Shown piece after piece: positions 1 through 7,674 of a stretch of 27,142 nucleotides of DNA. The first letter of the stretch is position 1. Each line of letters begins with the position of its first letter. A program made the position numbers and the translations under genes. The stretch spans positions 1-27,142 of the forward strand of contig CAZQRW010000027.1 of NCBI GenBank assembly GCA_964596115.1, written 5' to 3'. This stretch comes from CAZQRW01 sp964596115. GTDB lineage: Bacteria > Hydrothermota > UBA3072 > B12-G15. Below the pieces are notes generated by a model. That model searched no databases, was not told the origin of the DNA, and was given only the letters and a program-made list of their open reading frames with translations.

Positions 1-47
1 TCAGAAAAATCAAATTTAACAAAGTATTTCCCCTCAAACTTTATCAT
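1..47 (-). CDS. 5' end of a gene coupled to the nucleotidyltransferase (cut by window edge)
   Basis: An ATG at 47 overlaps the TGA stop of the upstream nucleotidyltransferase gene (ATGA overlap). The frame stays open to the window edge, giving MIKFEGKYFVKFDFS. Such an overlap is typical of translationally coupled partners. Genes next to HTH/MNT nucleotidyltransferases often encode HEPN-domain proteins, so a HEPN toxin or related partner is a reasonable guess. The fifteen visible residues do not prove it. Confidence 0.5.
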   Translation of the reverse strand, partial: MIKFEGKYFVKFDFS

Positions 48-589
48 ATTATTTCTATTCTTTTCTTTCCTAAAATATCCATTATAAATGGGTCTTTATT
101 CTCTATTTTGGAATTGAATTCATACTCACTAATACTGATAACATTTATTTCTCGATCTGTTAATTTCTGCAATTGAGCAATTTTCTTCTGAAGTGCCACA
201 GTACTTTGATCCCCAATTACAATTATATCAATATCACTAAAAGCATCCATTCTATCTTCTGCATAAGAGCCATAAATGAATGCTCTTTTGATGCCACTTA
301 ATTCACTTAAAACGCTTTTTAATTGTTTTTCAAATCCAATTGTTTTTAGAATAATCCTCTTATATTCTTTATAAAGGGAATACTTCTTATTTAGAGAATA
401 ATATTTTTGATTACCGATTATTTCGCTTTTGAAAATCCCTTCTTTTTCGAATTCATTTAATTTTTTTACAAGGTTTCTTTTGTCTACCCCAAGACGACGC
501 ACTAATTCATTTACATAAAGTTTCTCATCCTCGTGTAGAAAATAGAAAGCAAGAAGCGACTGAGCGATTTTAGATTTTATAGAAATCAA
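44..589 (-). CDS. HTH-fused minimal nucleotidyltransferase (MNT/MntA-like)
   Basis: The 181-residue protein has an N-terminal winged-helix/ArsR-like region (about residues 1-70, with a predicted HTH around 25-45) and a C-terminal nucleotidyltransferase core. The core shows the exact GS-x10-DxD signature: G107-S108, then D119 and D121 within SDIDIIVIG. The two aspartates bind metal in this superfamily. In MNT/HEPN systems the nucleotidyltransferase is the antitoxin and modifies a HEPN toxin. Here it overlaps by 4 nt a downstream gene that could be that partner. The HTH and a palindrome at its own promoter suggest autoregulation. The start is TTG at 589, preceded by GGGAGGGG. An ordinary HTH-NTase regulator of unknown role is the alternative reading. 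Confidence 0.8.
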   Translation of the reverse strand: MISIKSKIAQSLLAFYFLHEDEKLYVNELVRRLGVDKRNLVKKLNEFEKEGIFKSEIIGNQKYYSLNKKYSLYKEYKRIILKTIGFEKQLKSVLSELSGIKRAFIYGSYAEDRMDAFSDIDIIVIGDQSTVALQKKIAQLQKLTDREINVISISEYEFNSKIENKDPFIMDILGKKRIEII

Positions 590-600
590 TTCCCCTCCCG

Positions 601-649
601 GTGTTTTATTTTACACCTATAAGTGTAATAAAAAACACTCCGATGTCAA
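601..649 (-). promoter_or_regulatory. Promoter and palindromic operator of the HTH-nucleotidyltransferase gene
   Basis: On the minus strand TTGACA (649-644) is followed after 16 bp by TACACT (627-622). A long imperfect inverted repeat covers 601-638. Its outer arms 601-616 and 623-638 match at 14 of 16 positions, and its core TTACACCTATAAGTGTAA (611-628) is nearly palindromic. The core overlaps the -10 box and the expected transcription start. This is what an autoregulatory HTH operator would look like. Binding by the adjacent protein is inference. Confidence 0.6.
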
Positions 650-685
650 GGGAAAAAAATGGAAAGGATAAGACAAGGTATAGAA

Positions 686-717
686 AATGCGGAAGTGAGA
701 AGTGGGAATGCGGAAGT
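686..717. repeat. Direct repeat of an 11-bp unit
   Basis: AATGCGGAAGT occurs at 686-696 and again at 707-717, with a related GAAGTGGGAA between the copies. The surroundings are purine-rich non-coding DNA. No gene is visible in 650-972. Confidence 0.6.
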
Positions 718-729
718 CATAAAAAGACT

Positions 730-754
730 GTGATTCGTGATTCGTGATTCGTGA
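730..754. repeat. Tandem heptamer repeat
   Basis: Three perfect tandem copies of GTGATTC (730-736, 737-743, 744-750) are followed by a partial copy, GTGA. The array lies between the nucleotidyltransferase promoter and the 3' end of the hydrogenase operon, in otherwise non-coding DNA. Confidence 0.8.
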
Positions 755-768
755 GAGAAAAGAAAAAA

Positions 769-804
769 TGAGGTTCTCACATCGTTAGCACCTCAGGATG
801 ACAA
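769..804. repeat. Short stem-loop, possible remnant of a dispersed intergenic repeat
   Basis: TGAGGT (769-774) can pair with ACCTCA (790-795), and the stem is followed by GGATGACAA. The text resembles the dispersed repeats seen between genes in many environmental genomes (a stem followed by AGAATGACA-like sequence). Only one copy is in the window, so repeat status is an inference. Confidence 0.3.
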
Positions 805-809
805 CATAA

Positions 810-819
810 AAGCAAGGTA
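810..819 (+). repeat. Dispersed purine-rich motif AAGCAAGGTA, copy 1
   Basis: AAGCAAGGTA occurs here and in two other non-coding stretches (12758-12767 on the minus strand, 26844-26853 on the plus strand), each time within A/G-rich sequence. Confidence 0.45.
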
Positions 820-972
820 GGAGAAAAGTACATATCTGACATTTTGAACCTGCTTAATTTTGTCAGATTTAAAGATACAAAAAAAACATTGATACGGAGA
901 TTACCAAGACGGATAGCTAAAATCGTCAATTCTTTATCACGTTACACAAAATAAAAAATCTAAAATGTAGAA

Positions 973-2253
973 TTATTCTTCTATTACCTTTACCATATGG
1001 GCACTACAACTTATACAGGGATCAAATGCCCTAACAATGACCTCAAGAGGAAGCTCTATATTCTTCTCTCCCTTTTCGAGAAGATTTTTACCACCCTTCC
1101 AGAGGTATTTTTCCATCTCATCAAGATTTTGTGTTGTCGGAGCAATAAAATCTGCATCTTTAACGAGACCATTCTCGACACTGTAATGATGAAATAATGT
1201 ACCTCTTGGTGCCTCTACTCCTCCTGTACCTGTTCCATCTGCCCTCGTTGCTTCTGCCTCTTTATAGTCTGCCTTCATAATTCTATCTATCAGATTCGGA
1301 ATATTTTCGAGACAAAAAAGAATCTCTATTGCCTGTGCAATATTGTTGTATAATGGATTTTTCTTCCATTTCTTCTCATTGAAGAATTTTTCATAATAGT
1401 CCTTACTTATTCCTTCCAGCCTCTCACCCAGATTAATCATCCTTGCAATTGCACCTACGGTATATGGTTTACCTTTGTATCTACATCTCTTTGCAAATGA
1501 ATGTTCAACCACTCTTTCATTTGTCAATTTTTTGTAATCCTCAACACTAAGTTCATTTCCATCAGAGATAAGTATATTTTCACTATCAAATCCGTACTTT
1601 CCATCCTCTGGATTTAAGCAGCTAAATATGGTGTCCTCTTCCATAAAATCGGGTATACTCAACTTTCCCCAAAGTTCTATTCCGCTCTCAATAATAGGTA
1701 TGAGTTCCAGTGCCCTTTTCTTTACCCATAAAAGATCCTTATCTGATGGGATACTGCCAAAACCTCCTATTCTCATATTTTCGCCGTGCACTCTCCTTCC
1801 AGCGACGATTTCCATTACCCTGTTTCCGAATTTTTTTAGCTCTAACCCACCAACAACGTCATCTGGAAACTTGCTAATCATTGATATGGCATCAGGGAAA
1901 CCGACGAGGTCTGGCAGGGCAAGAAGATAGTAGTGAAGAGCATTACTTTCAATGATCTCACCGTAATGGGCAAGTTTTCTTAAGAGTTTTGTTTTTCTTG
2001 AAGGATTAATCCTAAGGCATTTTTCAAGTCCCTTTATAGCAGCAAATCTATGTGAAACAAAACATATTGCACATATCCTGGATACAATGGACACATCTTC
2101 CTCAGGGGTTTTACCCACCACTAATTGCTCAATTAATCTGGGTCCTTCATATATATCCACAGTAATTTTTTTAATCGTTCCCTTTTCAAGTTCAACCCTT
2201 ATTCCGCCATGACCCTCAACCCTGGCTATTGGTTCAATATTGATATTCTTCAC
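973..2253 (-). CDS. hydA: [NiFe] hydrogenase large (alpha) subunit, group 3b type
   Basis: This 426-residue protein is the catalytic subunit of a cytoplasmic bidirectional [NiFe] hydrogenase. It binds the Ni-Fe(CN)2CO centre that interconverts H2 with protons and electrons. Both nickel-ligand motifs are visible: RICAICFVSH near the N-terminus (C61, C64, H68) and DPCISCSAH at the C-terminus (C413, C416, H419). Seven residues follow H419, consistent with a C-terminal peptide removed by a maturation protease after nickel insertion in this family. It is the last gene of hydBGDA and its start overlaps the hydD stop. The gene order and partner subunits match the archaeal/bacterial sulfhydrogenase type. 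No hyp maturation genes are in the window. Confidence 0.95.
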   Translation of the reverse strand: MKNINIEPIARVEGHGGIRVELEKGTIKKITVDIYEGPRLIEQLVVGKTPEEDVSIVSRICAICFVSHRFAAIKGLEKCLRINPSRKTKLLRKLAHYGEIIESNALHYYLLALPDLVGFPDAISMISKFPDDVVGGLELKKFGNRVMEIVAGRRVHGENMRIGGFGSIPSDKDLLWVKKRALELIPIIESGIELWGKLSIPDFMEEDTIFSCLNPEDGKYGFDSENILISDGNELSVEDYKKLTNERVVEHSFAKRCRYKGKPYTVGAIARMINLGERLEGISKDYYEKFFNEKKWKKNPLYNNIAQAIEILFCLENIPNLIDRIMKADYKEAEATRADGTGTGGVEAPRGTLFHHYSVENGLVKDADFIAPTTQNLDEMEKYLWKGGKNLLEKGEKNIELPLEVIVRAFDPCISCSAHMVKVIEE

Positions 2254-3035
2254 TATTTCACCCCCAGAAGTTTTCTCAATTTTTCAGCTCTTTCTGCACC
2301 ACCAAAAATGCTAAATCTCCTTACTATTTCTTTCTTATCCATTCCCTTTTCAAGCAAAAGTTTGAACTGGCTATCAACATTTTCTTCATCCACAGGTCCC
2401 CAACAACCAATACAGGGAATCCCTAAAGAGGGACATATCGCACCACAACCTCCCCTTGTAAGAGGACCCAAACAGGGTAAGCCCTTTAAAAGTAAACATT
2501 CATTTTCTTTCCACTTGCATTCTGCACATACTGCAAAGGTATACAAACTTGGCGTAGTCCCCAAAAGCAATTTTCCAGCCGCATTCAAAAACTGCTCCTT
2601 TGAGATAGGGCATCCAGGAATAACATAGTCTACTTTCACATACGCAGAGAGTGGCTTCGCTTCCATTGGTTTTGCTAATTTTACCTCATCTATATCGCCA
2701 TATACCTTTTTCAATCTTTCCATATATTTACCGTCACCAAGGTTCATTGCTTGAATACCCCCGAAGATGGCACAATGACCTATTGCAACAATCATCCTTG
2801 ATTTTTTTCTTATTGCTTTCAGGTCTTCCAGATCCTTTTTTGTAGAAACAGAGCCCTCAACAAACGCAATATCTAAAGTCACTGATTCATCTCTTGACCT
2901 TGAAGCCATTACAAAGGATTTTATCTCAAATACATCAAACAACTCTGTAAGCTCATCTTCACAGTTCAAAATATTCAGTAAATCTCCTGCACACCCTGTA
3001 AGTCCGTAGAATCCTACCTTCGGTTTGTCTCGCAT
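2253..3035 (-). CDS. hydD: [NiFe] hydrogenase small (delta) subunit
   Basis: This is the electron-transfer small subunit, which carries Fe-S clusters next to the NiFe site. The N-terminal VGFYGLTGCAGD segment (C15) corresponds to the proximal-cluster region. More cysteines follow in PGCP, VCAECKWKENEC and GCGAICPSLGIPCIGCWGP. The ATG at 3035 was chosen because AAGGGAG lies 6 nt upstream and it leaves an 11-nt gap after hydG. A longer frame from 3083 would overlap hydG by 37 nt and has no comparable ribosome binding site. The resulting protein has 260 residues, a usual length for group 3b. It shares one base with hydA, implying coupled translation. Confidence 0.92.
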   Translation of the reverse strand: MRDKPKVGFYGLTGCAGDLLNILNCEDELTELFDVFEIKSFVMASRSRDESVTLDIAFVEGSVSTKKDLEDLKAIRKKSRMIVAIGHCAIFGGIQAMNLGDGKYMERLKKVYGDIDEVKLAKPMEAKPLSAYVKVDYVIPGCPISKEQFLNAAGKLLLGTTPSLYTFAVCAECKWKENECLLLKGLPCLGPLTRGGCGAICPSLGIPCIGCWGPVDEENVDSQFKLLLEKGMDKKEIVRRFSIFGGAERAEKLRKLLGVK

Positions 3036-3046
3036 TATTATCTCCC

Positions 3047-3901
3047 TTACACTAACTTTTCTTTTATATGCATCACATCCCAATAGGTAAATACAGGCCC
3101 ATCAATACAGGTATAGATATATCCAATGGCACAATGCCCACATTTCCCTACGCCGCATCTCATTCTTCTCTCAAGGGACATCAATATCTGGTGTTTTGGT
3201 ATATCCATTTTTAAAAGTTCCTTAAGAACAAACTTATACATTACAGGAGGTCCAACAACCGCAACATAGGTTTCTTCAGGATCAATACCTTCGATTTTAG
3301 AAAAGAGCTCCGTTACAACTCCTTTATTTTCAGACCATATTCCACTGGGGTCTCTATCTACAGTCAAAAGGACTTCCACATCGTCTCTGTTCTTCATTGC
3401 AAGGTACTCTTCTCTAAACAGCATTTCATCCGGTGTCTTTGCACCATAAAGAAGATAAATCTTTTTATAGTTTTCACGATTATCAAGGGCATAGAGTAAG
3501 AGCGACCTCAACGGTATAGCACCAAGTCCACCCATTACTATTATAAGGTTATGAGCCTCCATATCATATATAGGAAATCCATTACCATAGGGTCCTCTTA
3601 ACCAGATAAAGGAATTTTCTCTCAGTTCATGCAATTTTTGGGTTAATGCACCAACTTTTCTTATTCCAAATTCAATAAGCCCAGGTCTTGAAGGTGTGGA
3701 AGAAATAGAAAATGGACCTTCACCAACACCTGGAATAGAAATCATCATAAATTGTCCTGGTTTATATTCTGTTTCACAGGCTCGGGTAATTTCAGATGGT
3801 CTTATCTGAAAAAATCTGACATCCCTGGAAAGATCAGTAAAACTGACTATCCTGGCCCGCTGCATTTTATATGTTTCTGTAGCTATTTCTTTAACTTGCA
3901 T
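3047..3901 (-). CDS. hydG: Sulfhydrogenase gamma subunit (FAD/NAD(P)-binding reductase)
   Basis: The 284-residue protein belongs to the ferredoxin reductase-like family that also contains PyrK. It passes electrons between NAD(P)H and the hydrogenase Fe-S clusters. An FAD-binding beta-barrel occupies about residues 14-110, with GPFSISS at 62-68. The nucleotide-binding part contains MGGLGAIPLRS (123-133). A C-terminal [2Fe-2S] motif is formed by C249, C254, C257 and C265. It starts inside the end of hydB (11-nt overlap), so it belongs to the same operon. Specificity for NADP or NAD cannot be read from the sequence with confidence. Confidence 0.93.
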   Translation of the reverse strand: MQVKEIATETYKMQRARIVSFTDLSRDVRFFQIRPSEITRACETEYKPGQFMMISIPGVGEGPFSISSTPSRPGLIEFGIRKVGALTQKLHELRENSFIWLRGPYGNGFPIYDMEAHNLIIVMGGLGAIPLRSLLLYALDNRENYKKIYLLYGAKTPDEMLFREEYLAMKNRDDVEVLLTVDRDPSGIWSENKGVVTELFSKIEGIDPEETYVAVVGPPVMYKFVLKELLKMDIPKHQILMSLERRMRCGVGKCGHCAIGYIYTCIDGPVFTYWDVMHIKEKLV

Positions 3902-4937
3902 CTTTTACCTCCCTATTCCAGATAGCGTCTACTTTTTCTCCTTTTAAAGCCCTTGCTACGTTGGGTACGTTTATATCAACAGGGCAGGTGTCAACACATC
4001 TCCCACAGCCAACACAGGCAGGTTTACCAAAGATACTCATATATCCTGCAAGTTTATGTGTGTACCACAATTTCAACCTTTCAGATCTTGCCTCTCTGAA
4101 GTTGTGCCCATCTGCAACCATAGAGTATTCTTTAAACATACAGCTATCCCAGTGCCTTGCCCTTTCTATATCATCACCTATTTTATAATTGTCCTCAATA
4201 TCAAAGCAATTACAGGTGGGGCAAACCATTGTGCATTGACCACAGGAAAGACAATATTCCCCTAAATTTTCCCACAATGGTGAATTATAACTTATTTCAA
4301 AGATATCGGGCATTGCAGTAAGATCAACATTAAGTTTAAACATTCCTTCCCTTTTCTTTCTCCACTCCACATATTTCTTTATATCATTCTGGGTAACTTC
4401 CTCATCTATAAGTCCCACCCCCAATTTTTGGAGGTCATCTCCAAGAGAAGAACCAATCCAGATGAGATATTCACTACCTATATCAGTGAGAGCAAGGTCA
4501 AATCCCTCCTCAACATAGTCAGTATGTGTAGATTTACAAAAGCACTTATCGTCTGGTTCACAGGAAAGTCCAATAATGACTGTGTTTTCTCTTCTCTTCT
4601 TGTAGTATGGGTCAGGTGCGTTAGAAAGGAATAGTTTATCAAGAATTAAAATCCCACTTATATCGCATGGATGAAGTCCAAAAAGTATTCTTTTCTTCTC
4701 ATCATATTCTTCATCCCATTCACCTTCTTTAAATGTAAACATCCTAAATCTTGGGGGGACAAAGAATTTTTTAGGTGGGATAATAGTTCTTAATGCCGTC
4801 AGATCAAACTCTGAAGGATCAGTGTGTGCATAGACAAATCTATCACCTTTTTTTACAGGTCCCCATACCTCTCCATAATCCTCTAATCTTTTTAAGAAAT
4901 CAACTAATTTATTCTTTTCAAGTTTTACTACCCTCAT
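3891..4937 (-). CDS. hydB: Sulfhydrogenase beta subunit (4Fe-4S ferredoxin-like)
   Basis: The 348-residue iron-sulfur subunit is homologous to the beta subunit of sulfhydrogenase and to anaerobic sulfite reductase subunit A. Two [4Fe-4S] motifs are clear: C229/C232/C235/C239 (CLSCGQCTMVC) and C308/C311/C314/C318 (CVGCGRCVDTC). Further cysteines at 126, 132 and 134 may serve another cluster. It is the first gene of the operon, and an AAAAGGAGG ribosome binding site lies just upstream of the ATG. In archaeal enzymes the beta and gamma subunits are linked to NADPH and sulfur/polysulfide reduction, while delta and alpha form the hydrogenase core. That is family knowledge, not something read here. 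Confidence 0.93.
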   Translation of the reverse strand: MRVVKLEKNKLVDFLKRLEDYGEVWGPVKKGDRFVYAHTDPSEFDLTALRTIIPPKKFFVPPRFRMFTFKEGEWDEEYDEKKRILFGLHPCDISGILILDKLFLSNAPDPYYKKRRENTVIIGLSCEPDDKCFCKSTHTDYVEEGFDLALTDIGSEYLIWIGSSLGDDLQKLGVGLIDEEVTQNDIKKYVEWRKKREGMFKLNVDLTAMPDIFEISYNSPLWENLGEYCLSCGQCTMVCPTCNCFDIEDNYKIGDDIERARHWDSCMFKEYSMVADGHNFREARSERLKLWYTHKLAGYMSIFGKPACVGCGRCVDTCPVDINVPNVARALKGEKVDAIWNREVKDAS

Positions 4938-4969
4938 TTATTCCTCCTTTTATAAAGTGCCCTCAAAAA

Positions 4970-4997
4970 AGATTAGCACATATTTTGGCTTTGTCAA
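4970..4997 (-). promoter_or_regulatory. Promoter P2 of the hydrogenase operon
   Basis: TTGACA (4997-4992), a 16-bp spacer and TAATCT (4975-4970) precede hydB. Transcription would begin near 4963 and leave a leader of about 26 nt carrying the AAAAGGAGG site. The -35 box is preceded by CC, as in several other promoters of this window. Confidence 0.75.
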
Positions 4998-5148
4998 GGA
5001 AATTACCAAAAAAGACATCAATGTTTATTTTCTCCATTATTGTTTTTTTTCACAACATAATCATCTACCTGCACCTGAGCCTTCTCCTTTTTGCTAAATT
5101 TCTGTTAATACATCCTGCTAAAAGATTTTATGTGAATTTTTTCACTAT

Positions 5149-5176
5149 GTATTAGTCAATTTTAGCGTTTTGTCAA
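5149..5176 (-). promoter_or_regulatory. Upstream promoter P1 of the hydrogenase operon
   Basis: A second minus-strand promoter has TTGACA (5176-5171), a 16-bp spacer and TAATAC (5154-5149). Its transcript would begin near 5142 with a small hairpin, GTGAA-4-TTCAC (5132-5145), and read into hydB through P2, giving a leader of about 200 nt. No convincing gene lies in that leader. Confidence 0.55.
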
Positions 5177-5214
5177 GGGGTAAGAATGAATTTTTCGAGG
5201 GTAATAGCTCAATT

Positions 5215-5230
5215 ATACTATATGTAGCGG
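5215..5230 (+). promoter_or_regulatory. NrdR box 1
   Basis: ATACTATATGTAGCGG contains CTATATGTAG (5218-5227), one mismatch from the conserved CWATATATWG core of NrdR boxes. Its centre is 32 bp from the second box, about three helical turns, as is usual for tandem NrdR sites. NrdR represses RNR genes in response to ATP/dATP. The nrdR gene is not in the window. Confidence 0.75.
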
Positions 5231-5246
5231 TTTAAAAGGTGAAAAA

Positions 5247-5262
5247 CTACTATATATAGTAT
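5247..5262 (+). promoter_or_regulatory. NrdR box 2
   Basis: CTACTATATATAGTAT carries the perfect core CTATATATAG (5250-5259). It sits inside a larger palindrome with arms GTGAAAAA (5239-5246) and TTTTTCAC (5262-5269). That palindrome ends directly at the -35 box of the nrd promoter, so bound NrdR would obstruct RNA polymerase. Confidence 0.82.
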
Positions 5263-5269
5263 TTTTCAC

Positions 5270-5298
5270 TTGACAAAAAAAATCCTATGTGTTATATT
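5270..5298 (+). promoter_or_regulatory. Promoter of the nrdD operon
   Basis: TTGACA (5270-5275), a 17-bp spacer and TATATT (5293-5298) place the transcription start near 5305, at the beginning of the cobalamin riboswitch. Confidence 0.8.
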
Positions 5299-5303
5299 TA
5301 ATT

Positions 5304-5457
5304 GAATGGTCAGGGGAAGATGGGTGAGAATCCCACACAGCCCCGCTACTGTATTGGGCTACGAAATCCCTTAAGCCACTGGAAATTCCGGGAAGGCGGG
5401 AGAGTAGGTTTTAAGCCCTAAGTCAGGATACCCTGTCGATTCAGACTGATATTAAAT
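5304..5457 (+). promoter_or_regulatory. Cobalamin (B12) riboswitch aptamer
   Basis: The region carries the conserved elements in order: GGGTGAGAATCCCACACAG, CCCCGCTACTGTA, the B12-box segment AAGCCACTGG, GGGAAGGCGGG and AAGTCAGGATACCCTG. CAGGG (5311-5315) can pair with CCCTG (5431-5435) to close the core. The family binds adenosyl- or related cobalamins and usually switches the downstream genes off. Here those genes encode a B12-independent class III RNR, so the logic is probably to silence it when cobalamin can support a class II enzyme elsewhere in the genome. Exact 5' and 3' limits are approximate. Confidence 0.95.
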
Positions 5458-5470
5458 GGTTATTAACCTC

Positions 5471-5503
5471 GAGGGTGGGTTAAACCTTTACCTTTATTTT
5501 TTT
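5471..5503 (+). terminator. Candidate riboswitch-controlled intrinsic terminator
   Basis: AGGGT-GGGT (5472-5480) can pair with ACCT-tt-ACCTT (5484-5494), with a TAA loop and a small bulge, followed directly by TATTTTTTT. A competing pairing, TTAACC (5463-5468) with GGTTAA (5478-5483), would break this stem. ACCTCGAG (5466-5473) and CTCGAGGT (5506-5513) form another perfect 8-bp pairing around the U-run. The stem contains G-U pairs and is modest, so the assignment is tentative. Confidence 0.45.
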
Positions 5504-5535
5504 CTCTCGAGGTACAAGCGAAAAAGGGAGGAACT

Positions 5536-7674
5536 ATGGACTGGCTTATTAGAAAGAGAAATGGTGCCATAGTAAGCTATGACAAGGGAAGGATCATTGG
5601 TGCTATTCAAAAAGCCTTTAATGCCACTGGAGAAAATAAAGATCCTGTATCCATAGCAAATGAAGTGGAAATTAGACTTTATAAAGGGTTCTTCAAAAAA
5701 AATAATATCCCGAGTGTAGAAGAAATCCAGAATCTTGTTGAAGAAACTCTAATTGTAAGAAACTTTCCCAGGGTAGCAAAGGCCTACATACTGTATAGAG
5801 AAAAAAGAAATGAAATACGGGAAGTAAAAGAACTTTTTCAGGATATCGGTAAACTGGCTGATGGATATCTGAATAAAGAAGATTGGAGAATAGAAGAAAA
5901 CTCAAATATGAACTATTCTCTTCAAGGATTCAATTTCTATATTTCTTCCTCCCTAACAGCAAAATATTGGTTAGGAAAAATATATAGCCCTAAAATAAGA
6001 GATGCACACAATAATGGAGACCTCCATATTCATGATTTAGGAATACTTGGTCCATACTGTGTGGGGTGGGACTTAGAAGACCTTTTAAGAGAAGGTTTTC
6101 GCGGTGTTAATGGAAAAGTAGAATCAAAACCAGCAAAACATCTAAGCAGCGCATTAGGCCAAATTGTAAACTATATATATACACTACAGGGAGAGGCAGC
6201 AGGTGCACAAGCATTTTCAAACTTTGACACATTTCTTTCTCCATTTGTAAGATATGATAACCTTAACTCAATGGACGTTCGTCAATTGATTCAAGAATTC
6301 CTTTTTAATATTAACGTACCCACCAGGGTAGGTTTTCAGACCCCATTTTCAAATATTACAATGGATCTTGTTGTGCCTGACAATCTAAAAAATGAGAAGA
6401 TTATTATAGGGGGCACTGAACGATCAGAAACATTTTCTGAGTTTCAAAAAGAGATAGATATTATCAACATAGAATTTGCAGAATTAATGATGAAGGGAGA
6501 TGCAAAGGGAAGAATTTTCACATTTCCCATACCAACATACAATATATCCAAAAATTTTGACTGGAATAATGAAGCCCTCAGGCCTATGTGGGAAATGACT
6601 GGAAAATACGGCGTGCCATATTTTAGCAATTTTGTCAATTCAGATATGAAACCTGAAGATGCAAGGAGTATGTGCTGCCGTTTGAGGTTGGATAACAGAG
6701 AGCTAAGAAAACGAGGGGGAGGATTATTTGGTGCAAACCCTCTAACTGGCTCCATCGGTGTTGTAACCATAAATACGCCGAGAATTGGCTATCTTTCAAA
6801 AAATGAGGATGAATATTTTAACAGGCTCTCTAATCTGATGGAAATTGCAAAATCCTCTCTTGAACTTAAAAGAAAAATTATTGAGAAACTTACTGAAGAG
6901 GGATTATATCCCTACACCAGATTTTATCTTCGCAGCATAAAACAGAGTCAGGGTTCTTATTGGGCTAATCATTTTTCAACTATTGGACTTATAGGGATGA
7001 ATGAGTCATGTATAAATTTCATTGGTAGAGATATTGGTTCAGAAGAAGGTAGAGAATTTACCTTAAAGGTTTTAAATTTTATGAGGGAAAGGCTGTCTGA
7101 CTTCCAGGAAGAGACAGGCAATCTATATAATCTTGAAGCGTCACCCGCCGAAGGAGCTTCCTATAGATTGGCAAAAGAAGATAAAAAAAGATTTAGTGAC
7201 ATTTACACAAAAGGCGACTCAAATCCATACTATACAAATTCTGTCCATCTTCCAGTGGATAAAGCACAGGATGTATTTGAAGTTCTCAATCATCAGGATC
7301 CACTTCAGGTTTTATTTACTGGAGGAACTGTTGTCCATTTATATCTTGGTGAAGCTATAACAAATTGGAAAATAGTGAGAAAACTTGTAAAAAAGATTGT
7401 AACTAACTTTTCACTTCCATATTTCAGTCTTACGCCAACATTTTCTATCTGTCCTGTTCATGGTTACATACCCGGGGAACATTTTTATTGCCCATACCCG
7501 CATACAGAGGAAGAATTAGAAAAGTATGGAACAATTGAGTATTTTACAGGCGAAGAACTCAAAAATATGGATAAAAATTCTTACAAACTCGTAAATGATG
7601 AAGAAAGCAAAGAACAAATTACAAAAGATAAACCTGAACTTTTTTTAAAACTAAACAAAAAGGGAGGTATATAA
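5536..7674 (+). CDS. nrdD: Class III anaerobic ribonucleotide reductase catalytic chain, lacking its glycyl-radical tail
   Basis: The 712-residue protein reduces ribonucleoside triphosphates to deoxynucleotides under anoxia. An ATP-cone allosteric domain occupies about residues 3-95, followed by the NrdD ten-stranded barrel. The family segments MCCRLRLD (C380, C381) and GGGLFGANPLTGSIGVVTIN are present. Near the C-terminus a metal-site-like motif CPVHGYIPGEHFYCPYPH (C639, H642, C652, H656) replaces the usual two CxxC pairs. The chain then ends in a lysine-rich tail without the RVxGY glycyl-radical motif. That motif is encoded by the next gene, which starts on the last base of the stop codon. 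GGGAGG lies just upstream of the ATG. The operon is under NrdR-box and B12-riboswitch control. Confidence 0.95.
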   Translation: MDWLIRKRNGAIVSYDKGRIIGAIQKAFNATGENKDPVSIANEVEIRLYKGFFKKNNIPSVEEIQNLVEETLIVRNFPRVAKAYILYREKRNEIREVKELFQDIGKLADGYLNKEDWRIEENSNMNYSLQGFNFYISSSLTAKYWLGKIYSPKIRDAHNNGDLHIHDLGILGPYCVGWDLEDLLREGFRGVNGKVESKPAKHLSSALGQIVNYIYTLQGEAAGAQAFSNFDTFLSPFVRYDNLNSMDVRQLIQEFLFNINVPTRVGFQTPFSNITMDLVVPDNLKNEKIIIGGTERSETFSEFQKEIDIINIEFAELMMKGDAKGRIFTFPIPTYNISKNFDWNNEALRPMWEMTGKYGVPYFSNFVNSDMKPEDARSMCCRLRLDNRELRKRGGGLFGANPLTGSIGVVTINTPRIGYLSKNEDEYFNRLSNLMEIAKSSLELKRKIIEKLTEEGLYPYTRFYLRSIKQSQGSYWANHFSTIGLIGMNESCINFIGRDIGSEEGREFTLKVLNFMRERLSDFQEETGNLYNLEASPAEGASYRLAKEDKKRFSDIYTKGDSNPYYTNSVHLPVDKAQDVFEVLNHQDPLQVLFTGGTVVHLYLGEAITNWKIVRKLVKKIVTNFSLPYFSLTPTFSICPVHGYIPGEHFYCPYPHTEEELEKYGTIEYFTGEELKNMDKNSYKLVNDEESKEQITKDKPELFLKLNKKGGI

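Noticed and set aside
5018..5074. Minus-strand 18-codon frame (GTG start, MQVDDYVVKKNNNGENKH) with an AAGGAG upstream in the hydrogenase leader
   Set aside because: It is too short, the promoter P2 begins just beyond it, and there is no regulatory codon pattern, so a leader peptide cannot be supported.
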